Shown here: positions 19,525 through 28,215 of the stretch, piece by piece
Numbering within the stretch: the first letter of the stretch is position 1
Layout: each line of letters begins with the position of its first letter
Made by a program: the position numbers and the translations under genes
The notes under the pieces: model-generated
Told to the model about the DNA's origin: nothing
What the model saw: the letters and a program-made list of their open reading frames with translations, nothing else
Databases searched by the model: none
DNA from: Salinimonas profundi
Lineage (GTDB): Bacteria; Pseudomonadota; Gammaproteobacteria; Enterobacterales; Alteromonadaceae
Length of the DNA: 64,000 nt
NCBI RefSeq assembly: GCF_014750655.1
Contig: NZ_JABBXD010000004.1
Location: 124,001-188,000 of the forward strand
Reading direction: 5' to 3'

Positions 19525-19549
19525 GCGCGCCCAATGGGCGCGTTTTTTG
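19525..19549 (+). terminator. Rho-independent terminator of dsbA
   Basis: CGCGCCC (19526-19532) pairs with GGGCGCG (19536-19542) over an AAT loop, followed by six T. It begins 21 bp after the dsbA stop. Confidence 0.88.
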
Positions 19550-19575
19550 TTTGTGGTATGAAAATGGAGTGAAAA

Positions 19576-20166
19576 ATGACTGTATCCCTCTCCCAACTGA
19601 CATTTATCAATGAGCTGGATAAGCTTAAAGCGGTGAAGCGCCAGATGCTTTTACCCGATGAAGACAATCGTCAGGAAAACAGTGCCGAGCATTCCTGGCA
19701 TGTCGCGCTCACTGCCCTGATGCTAAAAGACTATGCCGAACATCCGGTAGACATTGACCGTGTCATCAAAATGATACTGCTACACGATTTAGTTGAAATC
19801 GACGCCGGCGATATGTTCGCTTTCGCCGATGAGCAGGATCATGCCGAGCAGGAACTCAAAGAACTGGCTGCGGCAAAACGTATTTTCGGGCTGCTTAATG
19901 AATCACAGGGTCAGCAGTATCTGACGCTGTGGCTGGAATTTGAAGCCGCCGAAACCAACGACGCCCGTTTTGCCAAAGCGATGGATCGTATTTTACCTCT
20001 GTTTCAGAATATGAAAAATAACGGCGGAAGCTGGGCGCGTCACAAGGTGACAAAACAAAAAGTTCTGGACAGAAACCAGATGCTGGAAACCGCTGCACCA
20101 CTGCTATGGCAGTACGTCAACGAACAATTGGATATTGCAGAGAGCAACGGCTGGCTGGCATCCTGA
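19576..20166 (+). CDS. HD domain phosphohydrolase, YfbR/HDDC2-like nucleotidase
   Basis: This 196-residue soluble protein carries an HD metal-binding fold: SAEHSWHVAL (His), LLHDLVEIDAGD (the HD pair plus Glu/Asp), and AKAMDRILPLFQN (the downstream Asp). This set matches the HD_3/YfbR-like group, whose studied members act as 5'-deoxyribonucleotidases. The N-terminal segment LDKLKAVKRQMLLPD...NSAEHSWH is typical of the HDDC2-type branch. The ribosome binding site GGAG is 7 bp upstream of the ATG. The following permease gene starts within about 75 bp on the same strand, so the pair may be co-transcribed. Substrate range is inference. Confidence 0.85.
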   Translation: MTVSLSQLTFINELDKLKAVKRQMLLPDEDNRQENSAEHSWHVALTALMLKDYAEHPVDIDRVIKMILLHDLVEIDAGDMFAFADEQDHAEQELKELAAAKRIFGLLNESQGQQYLTLWLEFEAAETNDARFAKAMDRILPLFQNMKNNGGSWARHKVTKQKVLDRNQMLETAAPLLWQYVNEQLDIAESNGWLAS

Positions 20167-20241
20167 AACCATTATTCTGAACCAGCTTAGTCACTGGTGG
20201 GTAGCAATAGTCATTGGTTTGCATTTAACTTGTGTATTGCT

Positions 20242-21474
20242 ATGGAAAGTTTTCTTAATGGATGGGCTGAGGCTGCCCGCACCAGCCTTGGCTTTTTCTG
20301 GATGGCGCTGTGGGCGTTCGCTCTTGGTTACGTCATCTCCAGCCTGATACAACTGCTGGTAACCCGCGAAAAAATGCAGAAAGTGATGCATGGCGGCGAT
20401 CCTAAAAGTGTATCGCTGGGCACATTTTTCGGCTTCATTTCCTCTTCCTGTAGTTTTGCGGCACTTGCTACCACCCGGGCGCTGTTCGCCAAGGGAGCAG
20501 GGTTCATCCCTGCCATGGCGTTTTTGCTGGCCTCTACCAACCTGGTCATCGAACTGGGGTTTGTCATCGCTATTTTTCTGGGCTGGCAGTTCGTGGTTGC
20601 TGAATATGTGGGTGGCATCCTGCTGATTCTGAGTGTATGGCTGTTTGTTTGGCTGACCCGGCCCGATAAGCTTATTAAGAAGGTACGGCAACGGCTGTCC
20701 GACAACAGTGATAACAATGGAGACAATCCTCCCTCGTTCGGTGAACTCATAACATCCAAATCTGGCTGGCAAAAGCTCGGCATGAAATATGTTATGGAAT
20801 GGCAAATGATCTGGAAGGATGTGCTTATCGGCTTTACGGTGGCTGGACTTATTGCCGCTTTTGTCCCCGATGCATTTTTCGAATCGCTCTTTGTCGGCAC
20901 CGGCAGCGATGCGCCTTTGCCATTCTGGCAGATACTTCTGCAAACGCTGGTCGGTCCGTTGGCAGCGTTTTTTACCTTTATCGGATCAATGGGAAATATT
21001 CCTCTGGCGGCACTGCTCTTTGACAAAGGTGTTAGCTTCGCCGGCGTTATGGCCTTTATCTTTTCAGATCTGGTTGTTTATCCGGTTCTACGCATAAATG
21101 CCCGTTACTACGGGTGGAAGATGGCACTTTATATTCTGGGCTTGCTACTGGCTGCGCTCGTTGCTACCTCGCTGCTGCTCCATTACGGATTTAATCTGCT
21201 GGGTTTTTTGCCAGATTCAACGTCGTCGGGCAGTATCAGCGATCGGGACATGTTCGCAGTAGATTATGGCTTCGTGCTGAATCTTATCTTTATCGTGTTA
21301 AGTGCAGTACTTATCTACTTTTGGCGCGCGGCGAAAAAAAGTCATCAGTCTCACGGACACGATCATGGTGACACAAAGCAATCGCGCTCACTGAGTGAGT
21401 GGCTCAATCTTATTTTGGTCGCCGGCTGTATCATCTGGCTTGTGATTGGTGGGGGGTTGCTACTGGCCCGCTGA
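20242..21474 (+). CDS. Permease of the ArsP_1/YraQ (DUF318) family with His-rich loop
   Basis: This protein of about 410 residues is an integral membrane permease of the DUF318/ArsP_1 family. It has some 8-10 hydrophobic helices in two repeats, including FFWMALWAFALGYVISSLIQ, the family motif SSSCSFAALATTRALFAKGAGFIPAMAFLLAS (written here in pieces: the cysteine motif SSSCSFAA and the ASTNLVIELG that follows), and the second repeat motif GSMGNIPLAALLFDKGVSFAGVMAF. A cytoplasmic or periplasmic loop near the C-terminus is His-rich (KSHQSHGHDHGDTK), suggesting metal contact. ArsP members export organoarsenicals; YraQ-type members have unclear substrates. The start is uncertain: ATG 20242 begins right before the first helix, while a GTG at 20197 is also open; neither has a good ribosome binding site. 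Confidence 0.82.
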   Translation: MESFLNGWAEAARTSLGFFWMALWAFALGYVISSLIQLLVTREKMQKVMHGGDPKSVSLGTFFGFISSSCSFAALATTRALFAKGAGFIPAMAFLLASTNLVIELGFVIAIFLGWQFVVAEYVGGILLILSVWLFVWLTRPDKLIKKVRQRLSDNSDNNGDNPPSFGELITSKSGWQKLGMKYVMEWQMIWKDVLIGFTVAGLIAAFVPDAFFESLFVGTGSDAPLPFWQILLQTLVGPLAAFFTFIGSMGNIPLAALLFDKGVSFAGVMAFIFSDLVVYPVLRINARYYGWKMALYILGLLLAALVATSLLLHYGFNLLGFLPDSTSSGSISDRDMFAVDYGFVLNLIFIVLSAVLIYFWRAAKKSHQSHGHDHGDTKQSRSLSEWLNLILVAGCIIWLVIGGGLLLAR

Positions 21475-21516
21475 TAAAAAAACGCCCCTGAGCAATTCTG
21501 CCAAGGGGCGTTTTTA
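21474..21516. terminator. Rho-independent terminator between convergent genes
   Basis: AACGCCCC (21481-21488) pairs with GGGGCGTT (21505-21512), flanked by A-run and T-run. It lies between the permease and the convergent aldo/keto reductase and can act in both directions. Confidence 0.88.
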
Positions 21517-21531
21517 TCGCGTTCGGGCGAA

Positions 21532-22410
21532 TCAGGGAACGGGGCGTTCCAGATTTTCCTGCCACGCGTTATCCGGGTCGCCACCGAAGCGAAGATCTTT
21601 GTTAAGGTTATCAATAGCACGCAATTCATCATCTGTAAGCGTAAAGCCATCCAGTGCTAGGTTCGCCGCAATATGCTTATCGCTTTCCGATTTAGGAATA
21701 ACAATGCGCCCTTGCTGGATATCCCATTTCAGAATAATTTGGCCTGTCGAGACCTCATATTTCTCTGCCATCTCCTTGATCACGTTTTCCGCAACCGGTT
21801 TATCTTCCGCTTTCACATCGCTCCAGGAACCAGAACCTAAAGGTGACCAGCATGAAACCGCAATACCCTTACTCTCGCAGTATTCAACCAGGGTCTTTTG
21901 TGTCAGATACGGGTGTAATTCAATTTGATTATAGACCGGCTTAATTTCAGCGATTTCAAAGAGCTGCTGAATATCCTGCTTTCTGAAATTCGACAAACCC
22001 AAAGATTTGGCAATACCTTCCGCATGTAGCTTTTCCATCGCCTGCCAGGTGGGTCTGGTCTTTTCCGGATAAGGCCAGTGGACAAGATACAGATCAACAT
22101 AGTCCATCTGTAGTCGCTCCAGGCTCTCATCCATCGCCTTAAACGTAGACTGATAGCCTTGCTGGGTATCCCATACTTTGGTGGTAATAAAAAACTGTTC
22201 GCGCTGCAGCCTGGATTCGGCTATGGCTTGCCCGACACTACGTTCATTACCGTAAAAAGAGGCGGTATCAATATGACGGTAACCGGCATCAATAGCCTTC
22301 AGGATAGTATCTTTAACATACCCGTCGTCCTGATGCATTTCGCCGATTGCAGCTGTACCAAAGCCCACCTGGGGGATTGATCGCCCGTCGCGTAAATGAA
22401 TATTCTGCAT
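21532..22410 (-). CDS. Aldo/keto reductase (DkgA/2,5-diketo-D-gluconate reductase type)
   Basis: This NADPH-dependent oxidoreductase of 292 residues has the AKR (alpha/beta)8 barrel and catalytic tetrad signatures: YRHIDTASFYGNE (Asp and Tyr), FITTKVWDT (Lys), YLVHWPYPE (His), and the NADPH-binding end IVIPKSESDKHIAANLALDGF. The layout fits the bacterial DkgA/YeaE-like branch that reduces aldehydes, methylglyoxal or keto-acids; the substrate cannot be fixed. I chose the ATG at 22408-22410 because AAGGAG precedes it by 6-7 bp; a longer frame opens 8 codons upstream. The next gene upstream in transcription (ybiB-like) is 115 bp away. Confidence 0.9.
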   Translation of the reverse strand: MQNIHLRDGRSIPQVGFGTAAIGEMHQDDGYVKDTILKAIDAGYRHIDTASFYGNERSVGQAIAESRLQREQFFITTKVWDTQQGYQSTFKAMDESLERLQMDYVDLYLVHWPYPEKTRPTWQAMEKLHAEGIAKSLGLSNFRKQDIQQLFEIAEIKPVYNQIELHPYLTQKTLVEYCESKGIAVSCWSPLGSGSWSDVKAEDKPVAENVIKEMAEKYEVSTGQIILKWDIQQGRIVIPKSESDKHIAANLALDGFTLTDDELRAIDNLNKDLRFGGDPDNAWQENLERPVP

Positions 22411-22525
22411 CGCGTTCTCCTTATTTTCAGACATGATTGAGCACCTGCCTGACAGATAAACCGCACTTCTGTCGTGCTTTGTTTGATAAGGGATGCGTAA
22501 GGCAGAAGATCAGTTCACAAATGCG

Positions 22526-23515
22526 TCAGGCAAAGGGCAATGCGCTTTTATCACGTTGCGCCCACAACGCTTCAGCCTGTTGTTGCGCGGTCACCAAATC
22601 CAACGACTCCCGCAACATAAGCAAAGCGGTTAACGTGCCTGCTATTGACTGCCCGGCATAGCGGTGGGACTGCTCCCCTGACCACACAGCCAGCATGGTG
22701 TCTGCCGTCATGTATCGTTCTTTGAGGGCCCAGTCGCCATTAAACGCTGCAAAGTTCACCTTCTCGGTTGCTCCTTTACGGGTGATGTGCAACACGGTAT
22801 CCCGCTCCCGGTTGACCTCCGGGTCTCCCCCGTCGCCGCGAAAGCACAGCGCATCGTAGTCACCGAAGAGTTCATTAACGCGTGCATGCTTTTCATCCAG
22901 ACCAGTATGAAATACGCCCTGAACACTGAACATACTTTGCGTTGGATTTAATAATCGTCCCAGCGTGTTCGCACACGAGCGTAAACCAAAAACTTCCCTG
23001 AGTTTTATAATGTCATCCAGCGGCTTTAACACTACGGAGAGGTCAAGGTAGGTCGCGTTTTGCTGCTGCAGCTGTTGCTTGGCCTGCTCCACAGACATAA
23101 CCTGTGGCAAACCAAGTTCGGGCAGCACATAACTGGCGTACAGGCGCCCGGAACCCGGCTCATGTGCGCCATGCATAAATACCTTATATCCGGCGCCGGC
23201 CAGGCAGGCCAGACTAAGCAGATACCACGGCAGCTGGCGTCGCTTGCCTGCATAACAGCCAACATCCAGCGAGCTGTCAAGCGCAGCAACATCATGATGA
23301 ATTAACGTTCTGCATGCCTGCAGAAAACCAGCAATCTCTTCTGGTGTTTCCTCTCGGGTGCGAAGCAACATTAAAAAGGCACCACGCTGTTCGCCGGTAA
23401 CCTGTCCTGCCAATACCATTTTCATCGCATCGTACGCTTCACGCTGCGTCAGACTGCGACTTCCTTTCTGCCCTTTCCCGATGATTTTTATATATTGACT
23501 GAATATTGCCGACAA
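22526..23515 (-). CDS. ybiB: YbiB family protein, anthranilate phosphoribosyltransferase-like
   Basis: This 329-residue protein resembles YbiB (TrpD2), a nucleic-acid-binding relative of TrpD without Trp biosynthesis function. The N-terminal helical domain reads LTQREAYDAMKMVLAGQVTGEQRGAFLMLLRTREETPEEIAGFL, as in TrpD folds. The phosphoribosyl-binding loop expected in TrpD is altered (DVGCYAGKRRQLPWYLLSLA in place of GTGGDG), which is typical of YbiB. The central segment LREVFGLRSCANTLGRLLNP is also conserved. In E. coli ybiB belongs to the LexA regulon, but I see no clear LexA box here. Function in DNA metabolism is inference from the family. Confidence 0.85.
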   Translation of the reverse strand: MSAIFSQYIKIIGKGQKGSRSLTQREAYDAMKMVLAGQVTGEQRGAFLMLLRTREETPEEIAGFLQACRTLIHHDVAALDSSLDVGCYAGKRRQLPWYLLSLACLAGAGYKVFMHGAHEPGSGRLYASYVLPELGLPQVMSVEQAKQQLQQQNATYLDLSVVLKPLDDIIKLREVFGLRSCANTLGRLLNPTQSMFSVQGVFHTGLDEKHARVNELFGDYDALCFRGDGGDPEVNRERDTVLHITRKGATEKVNFAAFNGDWALKERYMTADTMLAVWSGEQSHRYAGQSIAGTLTALLMLRESLDLVTAQQQAEALWAQRDKSALPFA

Positions 23516-23574
23516 GCTGTTCCCCTACCCGATGTGAATAATTACTGTATCAACCATTATCAATAAACAGTAGT

Positions 23575-23611
23575 GATAAAAAAGCCCGCTGCGACCAAAG
23601 CCGAAGCGGGC
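23575..23611 (-). terminator. Rho-independent terminator of the SulP gene
   Basis: On the minus strand AGCCCGCT-type stem (23604-23611 with 23582-23589) is followed by TTTTTT (the A-run at 23576-23581 on the plus strand). It lies 24 bp beyond the SulP stop codon. Confidence 0.85.
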
Positions 23612-23635
23612 TGTTTATATGACTATCGACACTAG

Positions 23636-25201
23636 CTAGCCCAGTTGATCAGAAGCCACTTTATATCGCGGATCTTCAACAACGTTGATTTCTACAAATT
23701 TATTGGCTTTTTTCAACAGCTCACGGCAGTCACTGCTGATATGACGGATATGCAACTTCTTCCCCTGTTGCTCATATTTATCCGCCAGGGTGTCCAGCGC
23801 ATCCACACCGGATGAGTCCCAGACACGGCTTTTGTTGAAATCAATCACCACATCCTGCGGATCGTTAGCCACATCAAACAAGTCTTTAAAATGGCTGATT
23901 GAGCCGAAAAAGAGCGGCCCGTCCAGCTCATAAACTTTCCAGCCATCATTATCGATATGCGTTTTCGCACCGATATGTCGCGCATGTTTCCAGGCAAAAA
24001 CCAGAGCAGAAACAATAACACCAACGATAACGGCAATGGCCAGATCGGCGATTACTGTTACTCCGGTCACCAGAAACAGCACAAACGCATCTTCGCGGTT
24101 CACACCACGTACTATTCTGAATGATGCCCATTCGAATGTTGCGATAACCACCACAAACATAACGCCGACCAACGCAGCAAGAGGGATCATCTCAATCAGC
24201 GGCGCAGCAAACAGTATAAAGCCCAACAGAACCAGTGCTGCTGTTATACCCGATAAGCGTCCGCGCCCGCCGGAGTTGATGTTGATCATGCTCTGACCAA
24301 TCATCGCGCAACCACCCATACCACCGAAGAAGCCATTTACGCTGTTTGCGACACCCTGACCGACGCACTCGCGGTTTCCTCTGCCCCGGGTATCTGTCAT
24401 CTCATCAATCAGGGTCAGTGTCAGTAGCGATTCAATCAGGCCAACCAGACACAAAATTACCGAGGTTGGCAGTACAATCATGACAGTTTCCCAGTTCAGC
24501 GGAACCATGGGTACAGCAAAGCTAGGCAGTTCACCGGCCAGTGTTGCCGTGGCTTTTTGATCTGCCGGTAGCAAGTCTCTGACAAAGTCGATAACCGTGC
24601 GAGCTTCCAGCCCCATGCTGTGAACCAGTACAGTAATCACAATAATCGCCACCAAAGAGGCAGGTACCGCTTTGGTCAGCTTAGGCAGCAGATAAATGAT
24701 AGCCATGGTCAGGCCTACCAGCCCCAGCATCATGTATAACATGGTGCCTTCCATCCATTGCCATTCACCTACAGCATTCTGCACTTTAAATTGCCCCAAC
24801 TGGGCCAGGAAGATGACAATTGCCAGCCCGTTTACAAAGCCCAGCATGACCGGGTAAGGGACCAAGCGGATAAACTTGCCTAACCTGAAAACACCACAAA
24901 GAATTTGCAGTACACCGGCCAGGACCACAGCGGCAAACAGATACTGCACACCGTGCTCGGCCACCAGCGCAACCGTCACCACGGCCATCGCGCCCGTTGC
25001 ACCTGATATCATGCCCGGCCGACCGCCGATGGCAGAGGTAATCAGTCCCATCATAAATGCGGCGTAAAGGCCTATCATCGGCTCCACACCTGCAACAAAT
25101 GCAAAAGCGACTGCTTCGGGAACCAGTGCAAGTGCAACTGTAATTCCGGATAGCACGTCATTTTTCACATTGCTGTCTTTGTTATTAATCAAATCAAACA
25201 T
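23636..25201 (-). CDS. SulP family inorganic anion transporter with STAS domain
   Basis: This 521-residue inner-membrane transporter belongs to the SLC26/SulP family, which moves sulfate, bicarbonate or other anions. It has 10-14 hydrophobic helices beginning [31 protein letters not shown] (here as [16 protein letters not shown] plus [10 protein letters not shown]), the family stretch [16 protein letters not shown], and [20 protein letters not shown] in the core. A C-terminal STAS domain (about 400-515) contains [20 protein letters not shown]. That Asp-Ser-Ser-Gly resembles the phosphorylatable loop of anti-sigma antagonist folds. The ribosome binding site GGAAAG precedes the ATG. The gene stands alone with its own terminator. 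The substrate is unassigned; some marine SulP proteins are bicarbonate carriers. Confidence 0.92.
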   Translation of the reverse strand: MFDLINNKDSNVKNDVLSGITVALALVPEAVAFAFVAGVEPMIGLYAAFMMGLITSAIGGRPGMISGATGAMAVVTVALVAEHGVQYLFAAVVLAGVLQILCGVFRLGKFIRLVPYPVMLGFVNGLAIVIFLAQLGQFKVQNAVGEWQWMEGTMLYMMLGLVGLTMAIIYLLPKLTKAVPASLVAIIVITVLVHSMGLEARTVIDFVRDLLPADQKATATLAGELPSFAVPMVPLNWETVMIVLPTSVILCLVGLIESLLTLTLIDEMTDTRGRGNRECVGQGVANSVNGFFGGMGGCAMIGQSMININSGGRGRLSGITAALVLLGFILFAAPLIEMIPLAALVGVMFVVVIATFEWASFRIVRGVNREDAFVLFLVTGVTVIADLAIAVIVGVIVSALVFAWKHARHIGAKTHIDNDGWKVYELDGPLFFGSISHFKDLFDVANDPQDVVIDFNKSRVWDSSGVDALDTLADKYEQQGKKLHIRHISSDCRELLKKANKFVEINVVEDPRYKVASDQLG

Positions 25202-25478
25202 GACTTTCCAATGAGATGAATGGTTAAAAATCGGGCGGCGATTCTATCACCATCTGTGGATAAAGTCCTTTAACAGAATGTTAAACCTGATGTTTTTGGC
25301 AAGCCCGATGGTATCTTGCCAGTATAGTGGTAATCCGATTTCTACATGATCAGTCGCACGGGTGCCCCAGAGACCATTGCATACCGTCCGCAGTAAAGGC
25401 ACACTAACGCTTTTAGCCTGTTTTTGCCGTTTGCACAATCAGGCATACAGATACAATTTTCAATAAAGGGGATGGCCC

Positions 25479-25763
25479 GTGGTACCTTATTTATTAACCG
25501 GTCTGTCGGTACTGGTAGCCGGTGTAATTCACTGGAGCGCACCGCATGCGTTCTGGCGCGCAACACTGACTTCAACGGCAACAATCTTGCTGCTGTCAAT
25601 TGCTGCGCTTTTCATTTTTCAGTCTTCAGGGTTACTGGTCAGTGAAGAAACCGGACAAAGCGCAGACATCACTGATTCTTTGCTATTGGTCACGGGCCTG
25701 GTGTCCTTTTTCGGCCTGTTGATTTCGATTTTTGTTGGCTGGTTCTTACGTGCGGTTCGATAG
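25479..25763 (+). CDS. Small two/three-helix membrane protein, unknown
   Basis: This 94-residue hydrophobic protein is not a family I recognise. It starts with GTG preceded by AAGGGGA at 6-7 bp. Visible segments are a helix at about residues 3-18 (YLLTGLSVLVAGVIHW), one at about 28-50 (LTSTATILLLSIAALFIF), and one at about 68-90 (LLVTGLVSFFGLLISIFVGWF). The short acidic loop SEETGQSADITDS lies between the last two. It sits between divergent sulP and convergent PAP2 genes. A real gene is likely from the ribosome binding site and membrane pattern. Confidence 0.6.
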   Translation: MVPYLLTGLSVLVAGVIHWSAPHAFWRATLTSTATILLLSIAALFIFQSSGLLVSEETGQSADITDSLLLVTGLVSFFGLLISIFVGWFLRAVR

Positions 25764-25783
25764 CGGACTGCACTCGCCTGCCG

Positions 25784-26482
25784 TTAACTTTTCTCAGCCT
25801 TATTATTTTGTACAGCAATGCGATACCAGATAACGACCCACACTGTGGCGCCTAACCAGCCCGCCAGAATATCAGTGGGCCAGTGTACTCCCAGATAGAC
25901 GCGGCTAAAGCCGATGAACAGTGTGGTGATGCCCGCCACGATGAAAAACAGACGTCGCACCTTTCTTAAACTGGTCACACACAAACTGGCAGCCGCCAGT
26001 GTGAAGTAAGTAATCGCTGACATCATAGCGTGCGCAGACGGGAAGCTGCTGGTAAAAACCCGGGTCCCGTGTCCCACAAGATCCGGACGTGGGCGTGTAA
26101 AACCATGTTTCAGGGCAAAGGTGACGGCCAGCGCCAGCAATATCCCCACCACCATTTGCACCGCCAGCTTTGTGCGACCCACCAGGTATAATAATAACGC
26201 CCCAAGGCCAGTCAGATAAAGCAGCACCCAGTTGCTGCCTAGCGCAGTGATGTCCCGCATGCCTTCCTCGAGCCAGCCCGGGCCCAGCGGATCTGCAAGA
26301 TTGCCGTCAACACGCAGGCCTTTGATAATGATAGTATCAATGGCAGGGGTATGATCCATGGTTACCCAGACAGCCAGCAGACCAAACAGGACCAAAGATA
26401 GTGTAGCTGTCCAGAATAACTGCTGGTTACTCGGCTTTTTAAAATACATACTGTGAGACATAGGCACCGCAAACTTGTTCAT
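25784..26482 (-). CDS. PAP2 superfamily membrane phosphatase
   Basis: This 232-residue membrane protein carries the three PAP2 acid phosphatase motifs: KHGFTRPRP (about 125-133), FPSAH (147-151) and SRVYLGVHWPTD (193-204), so the catalytic His residues and the RP pair are intact. There are about five or six transmembrane helices. Such enzymes dephosphorylate phosphatidic acid, phosphatidylglycerol phosphate or undecaprenyl pyrophosphate; the substrate is not certain here. Possible alternative starts are the Met residues at positions 8 and 12. It is transcribed alone and is convergent with the small membrane protein gene. Confidence 0.9.
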   Translation of the reverse strand: MNKFAVPMSHSMYFKKPSNQQLFWTATLSLVLFGLLAVWVTMDHTPAIDTIIIKGLRVDGNLADPLGPGWLEEGMRDITALGSNWVLLYLTGLGALLLYLVGRTKLAVQMVVGILLALAVTFALKHGFTRPRPDLVGHGTRVFTSSFPSAHAMMSAITYFTLAAASLCVTSLRKVRRLFFIVAGITTLFIGFSRVYLGVHWPTDILAGWLGATVWVVIWYRIAVQNNKAEKS

Positions 26483-26578
26483 TCCGTTATCAATGAATAC
26501 TGCCTATCCCGCGTCAGAGATTAGCCCATCGTCACCTTCTATCTGATAGACTACGTTTTTTTTCCTGTTTACCTCATT

Positions 26579-27511
26579 ATGTACGGATTTATAACCAATA
26601 CGCTGGGCCCTGTTCTGGTGCTACTGATGATGGGCTACCTGCTTTATCGGCGTGGCATGCTCAACGATACATTTATCGAAACAGGTTCAAAACTTGTCTT
26701 TAACCTGGCATTACCTGCCTTATTGTTCCTGGCAATAGCCACCGCCGACTTTTCAAAAGCTGCAAACCCCCACCTCATTGTGTTGGGTATCGTATGCACC
26801 TTCACCTATTTTCTGGCGCTTATGGCGTTCAGCCATTTCTTCGTCACGCCTGAAAATGCGCGCGGCGTAGTGATTCAGGGTGGGTTCAGAGCAAACATGG
26901 GGATCATCGGGCTGGCCTACTGTGCCAATACCTATGGTTCGCAGGGGCTAGCCGTGGCATCGGTTTACTTAGGCGGCGTTACCGTCCTGTTTAATATTCT
27001 TTCGGTCTTTGTGCTTAATTTTTATCTTGATGGTGAACGTTCAGTGTCACAGCATATCCGCGGCATTCTGACTAATCCGCTCATTGTTGCCATCGCCTGT
27101 GCGCTGCCACTTTCTTATTTTAAAGTGTCTTTGCCCGATTTTATTGAATCCACCGGCGAATATTTTGCTCAGCTGACCTTGCCGCTGGCGCTCATTTGTA
27201 CTGGCGCCACGCTGGAATTCCGGTCGTTCTCCGGTGATAGCAGAAACCTTATTATCGCCACGGTAAGCAAGTGCTTACTTTACCCGCTTTTTTTGACGGG
27301 TTGCGCGTACTGGGTGGGCTTCAGGCATATGGAACTGGGTATCGTCATGTTGTTGAGTATTGCACCCACCGCTGCTGCCAGTTATATCATGGCCCGTAAT
27401 CTTGGCGGTGATCCGAGACTTGCAGCCAGTATTATCGCACTGACTACCATCGTTTCATTACCTGTGACTGCGCTGGCATTCTCGGCACTTGCTTCTGCCA
27501 ACCTACTTTAA
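26579..27511 (+). CDS. AEC family transporter (auxin efflux carrier type)
   Basis: This 310-residue protein has ten hydrophobic helices in two five-helix repeats, characteristic of the AEC family. Markers are LGPVLVLLMMGYLLYRRGMLND at the N-terminus, FRANMGIIGLAY in the middle, and SIAPTAAASYIMARNLGGDPRLAASIIALTTIVSL near the C-terminus (quoted here as APTAAASYIMARNLGGD and LAASIIALTT). Bacterial members include malate, malonate and amino-acid carriers; the substrate is unknown. It begins 96 bp from the divergent PAP2 gene and is followed by a convergent truncated protease gene. Confidence 0.88.
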   Translation: MYGFITNTLGPVLVLLMMGYLLYRRGMLNDTFIETGSKLVFNLALPALLFLAIATADFSKAANPHLIVLGIVCTFTYFLALMAFSHFFVTPENARGVVIQGGFRANMGIIGLAYCANTYGSQGLAVASVYLGGVTVLFNILSVFVLNFYLDGERSVSQHIRGILTNPLIVAIACALPLSYFKVSLPDFIESTGEYFAQLTLPLALICTGATLEFRSFSGDSRNLIIATVSKCLLYPLFLTGCAYWVGFRHMELGIVMLLSIAPTAAASYIMARNLGGDPRLAASIIALTTIVSLPVTALAFSALASANLL

Positions 27512-27543
27512 ACGCCCGCCGCCACTGCAAAATGTAACTACAC

Positions 27544-27843
27544 CTATAGAAGCAAAATACACTGGATAAATACGATCAGGTTCATCAGCATGTGGCTAAC
27601 AATGCAATACCAGAGGTTACCGGTGATATGCCGAATAACACCGAACATCACCGCCGCTAAAAACAGTATGACAAATATGATTGGCTGCTCATATTGTAAG
27701 TGAATAAGTGAAAATAACACGCTGGGAATGATGATAGCGCCAGTCACACCTATACGTGTTTCTTTGAGCCGGTAAAAAGCGACGCCTCTGAAGATGACCT
27801 CTTCACTGACTGGTGCAATGATAACGACGGTCAGGAAAAGCAA
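27544..27843 (-). pseudogene. Truncated CPBP (CAAX/Abi) intramembrane protease, N-terminal part missing
   Basis: The 99-codon frame contains the catalytic core of a CPBP metalloprotease: PVSEEVIFRG (the EExxxR motif), LFSLIHLQY (His) and ITGNLWYCIVSHMLMN (His/Asn). Normal family members have 200 or more residues with several membrane helices before the EExxxR motif. Here an in-frame TAA lies only 7 codons upstream of the first possible start (a TTG), and the BolA gene occupies the sequence 40 bp further on, so no room remains for the missing half. There is no ribosome binding site. I read it as a gene remnant, although a minimal active product cannot be excluded. Confidence 0.6.
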
Positions 27844-27883
27844 AACGATGCGAATGCTTTTGCATTATCTCATCATGACTGAG

Positions 27884-28201
27884 TCAGATAGATTTATCAC
27901 CGCCGCGACACTGGGGTGAAACATTGATTACGCCGCCCCGTTTTTCCCATTCTGCTGGCGTATAGGTATGCAACGCTAATGCGTGCACCGGCCCTTCAAG
28001 CGCTTCTGCCAGCAGCGTATTCACCTGACGGTGACGGCCAATCAGCCGGCTACCCTCAAACTGCTCGCTGACAACGGTAACTTTAAAGTGACTCTGCGCG
28101 CCTTCGGGGACATTATGCATATGGCTTTCATCCTGCACCTCGAGAAAGGCCGGGGTCAGGTGCGCGTTAAGCTGCTGCTCAATATAGGATTTTACTTGCA
28201 T
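27884..28201 (-). CDS. bolA: BolA family protein
   Basis: This 105-residue protein matches BolA: a short class-II KH-like fold with QLNAHLTPAFLEVQDESHMHNVPEGAQSHFKVTVVS (His and acidic residues at the metal-binding loop; quoted here as LEVQDESHMHNV and SHFKVTVVS), the RLIGRHRQVNTLLAEAL helix and the VHALALHTYTPAEWE strand. BolA proteins pair with monothiol glutaredoxins in iron-sulfur cluster handling and affect cell shape under stress. The presence of VHALALHTYTPAEW points to BolA rather than IbaG. It starts 14 bp after the alkB-like gene, so they form an operon. The C-terminus (CRGGDKSI) is somewhat extended. Confidence 0.9.
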   Translation of the reverse strand: MQVKSYIEQQLNAHLTPAFLEVQDESHMHNVPEGAQSHFKVTVVSEQFEGSRLIGRHRQVNTLLAEALEGPVHALALHTYTPAEWEKRGGVINVSPQCRGGDKSI

Positions 28202-28215
28202 GTCTGTACACCTGC

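Noticed and set aside
20191..21026. Two long minus-strand frames (250 and 232 codons)
   Set aside because: Both are antisense to the permease gene and their sequences are low in hydrophobic patterning and rich in Ser, Pro and Gln, typical of shadow frames.
25247..25599. Minus-strand frames of 63 and 85 codons upstream of SulP
   Set aside because: They overlap each other and the better supported 94-residue membrane protein on the plus strand; the sequences look random.
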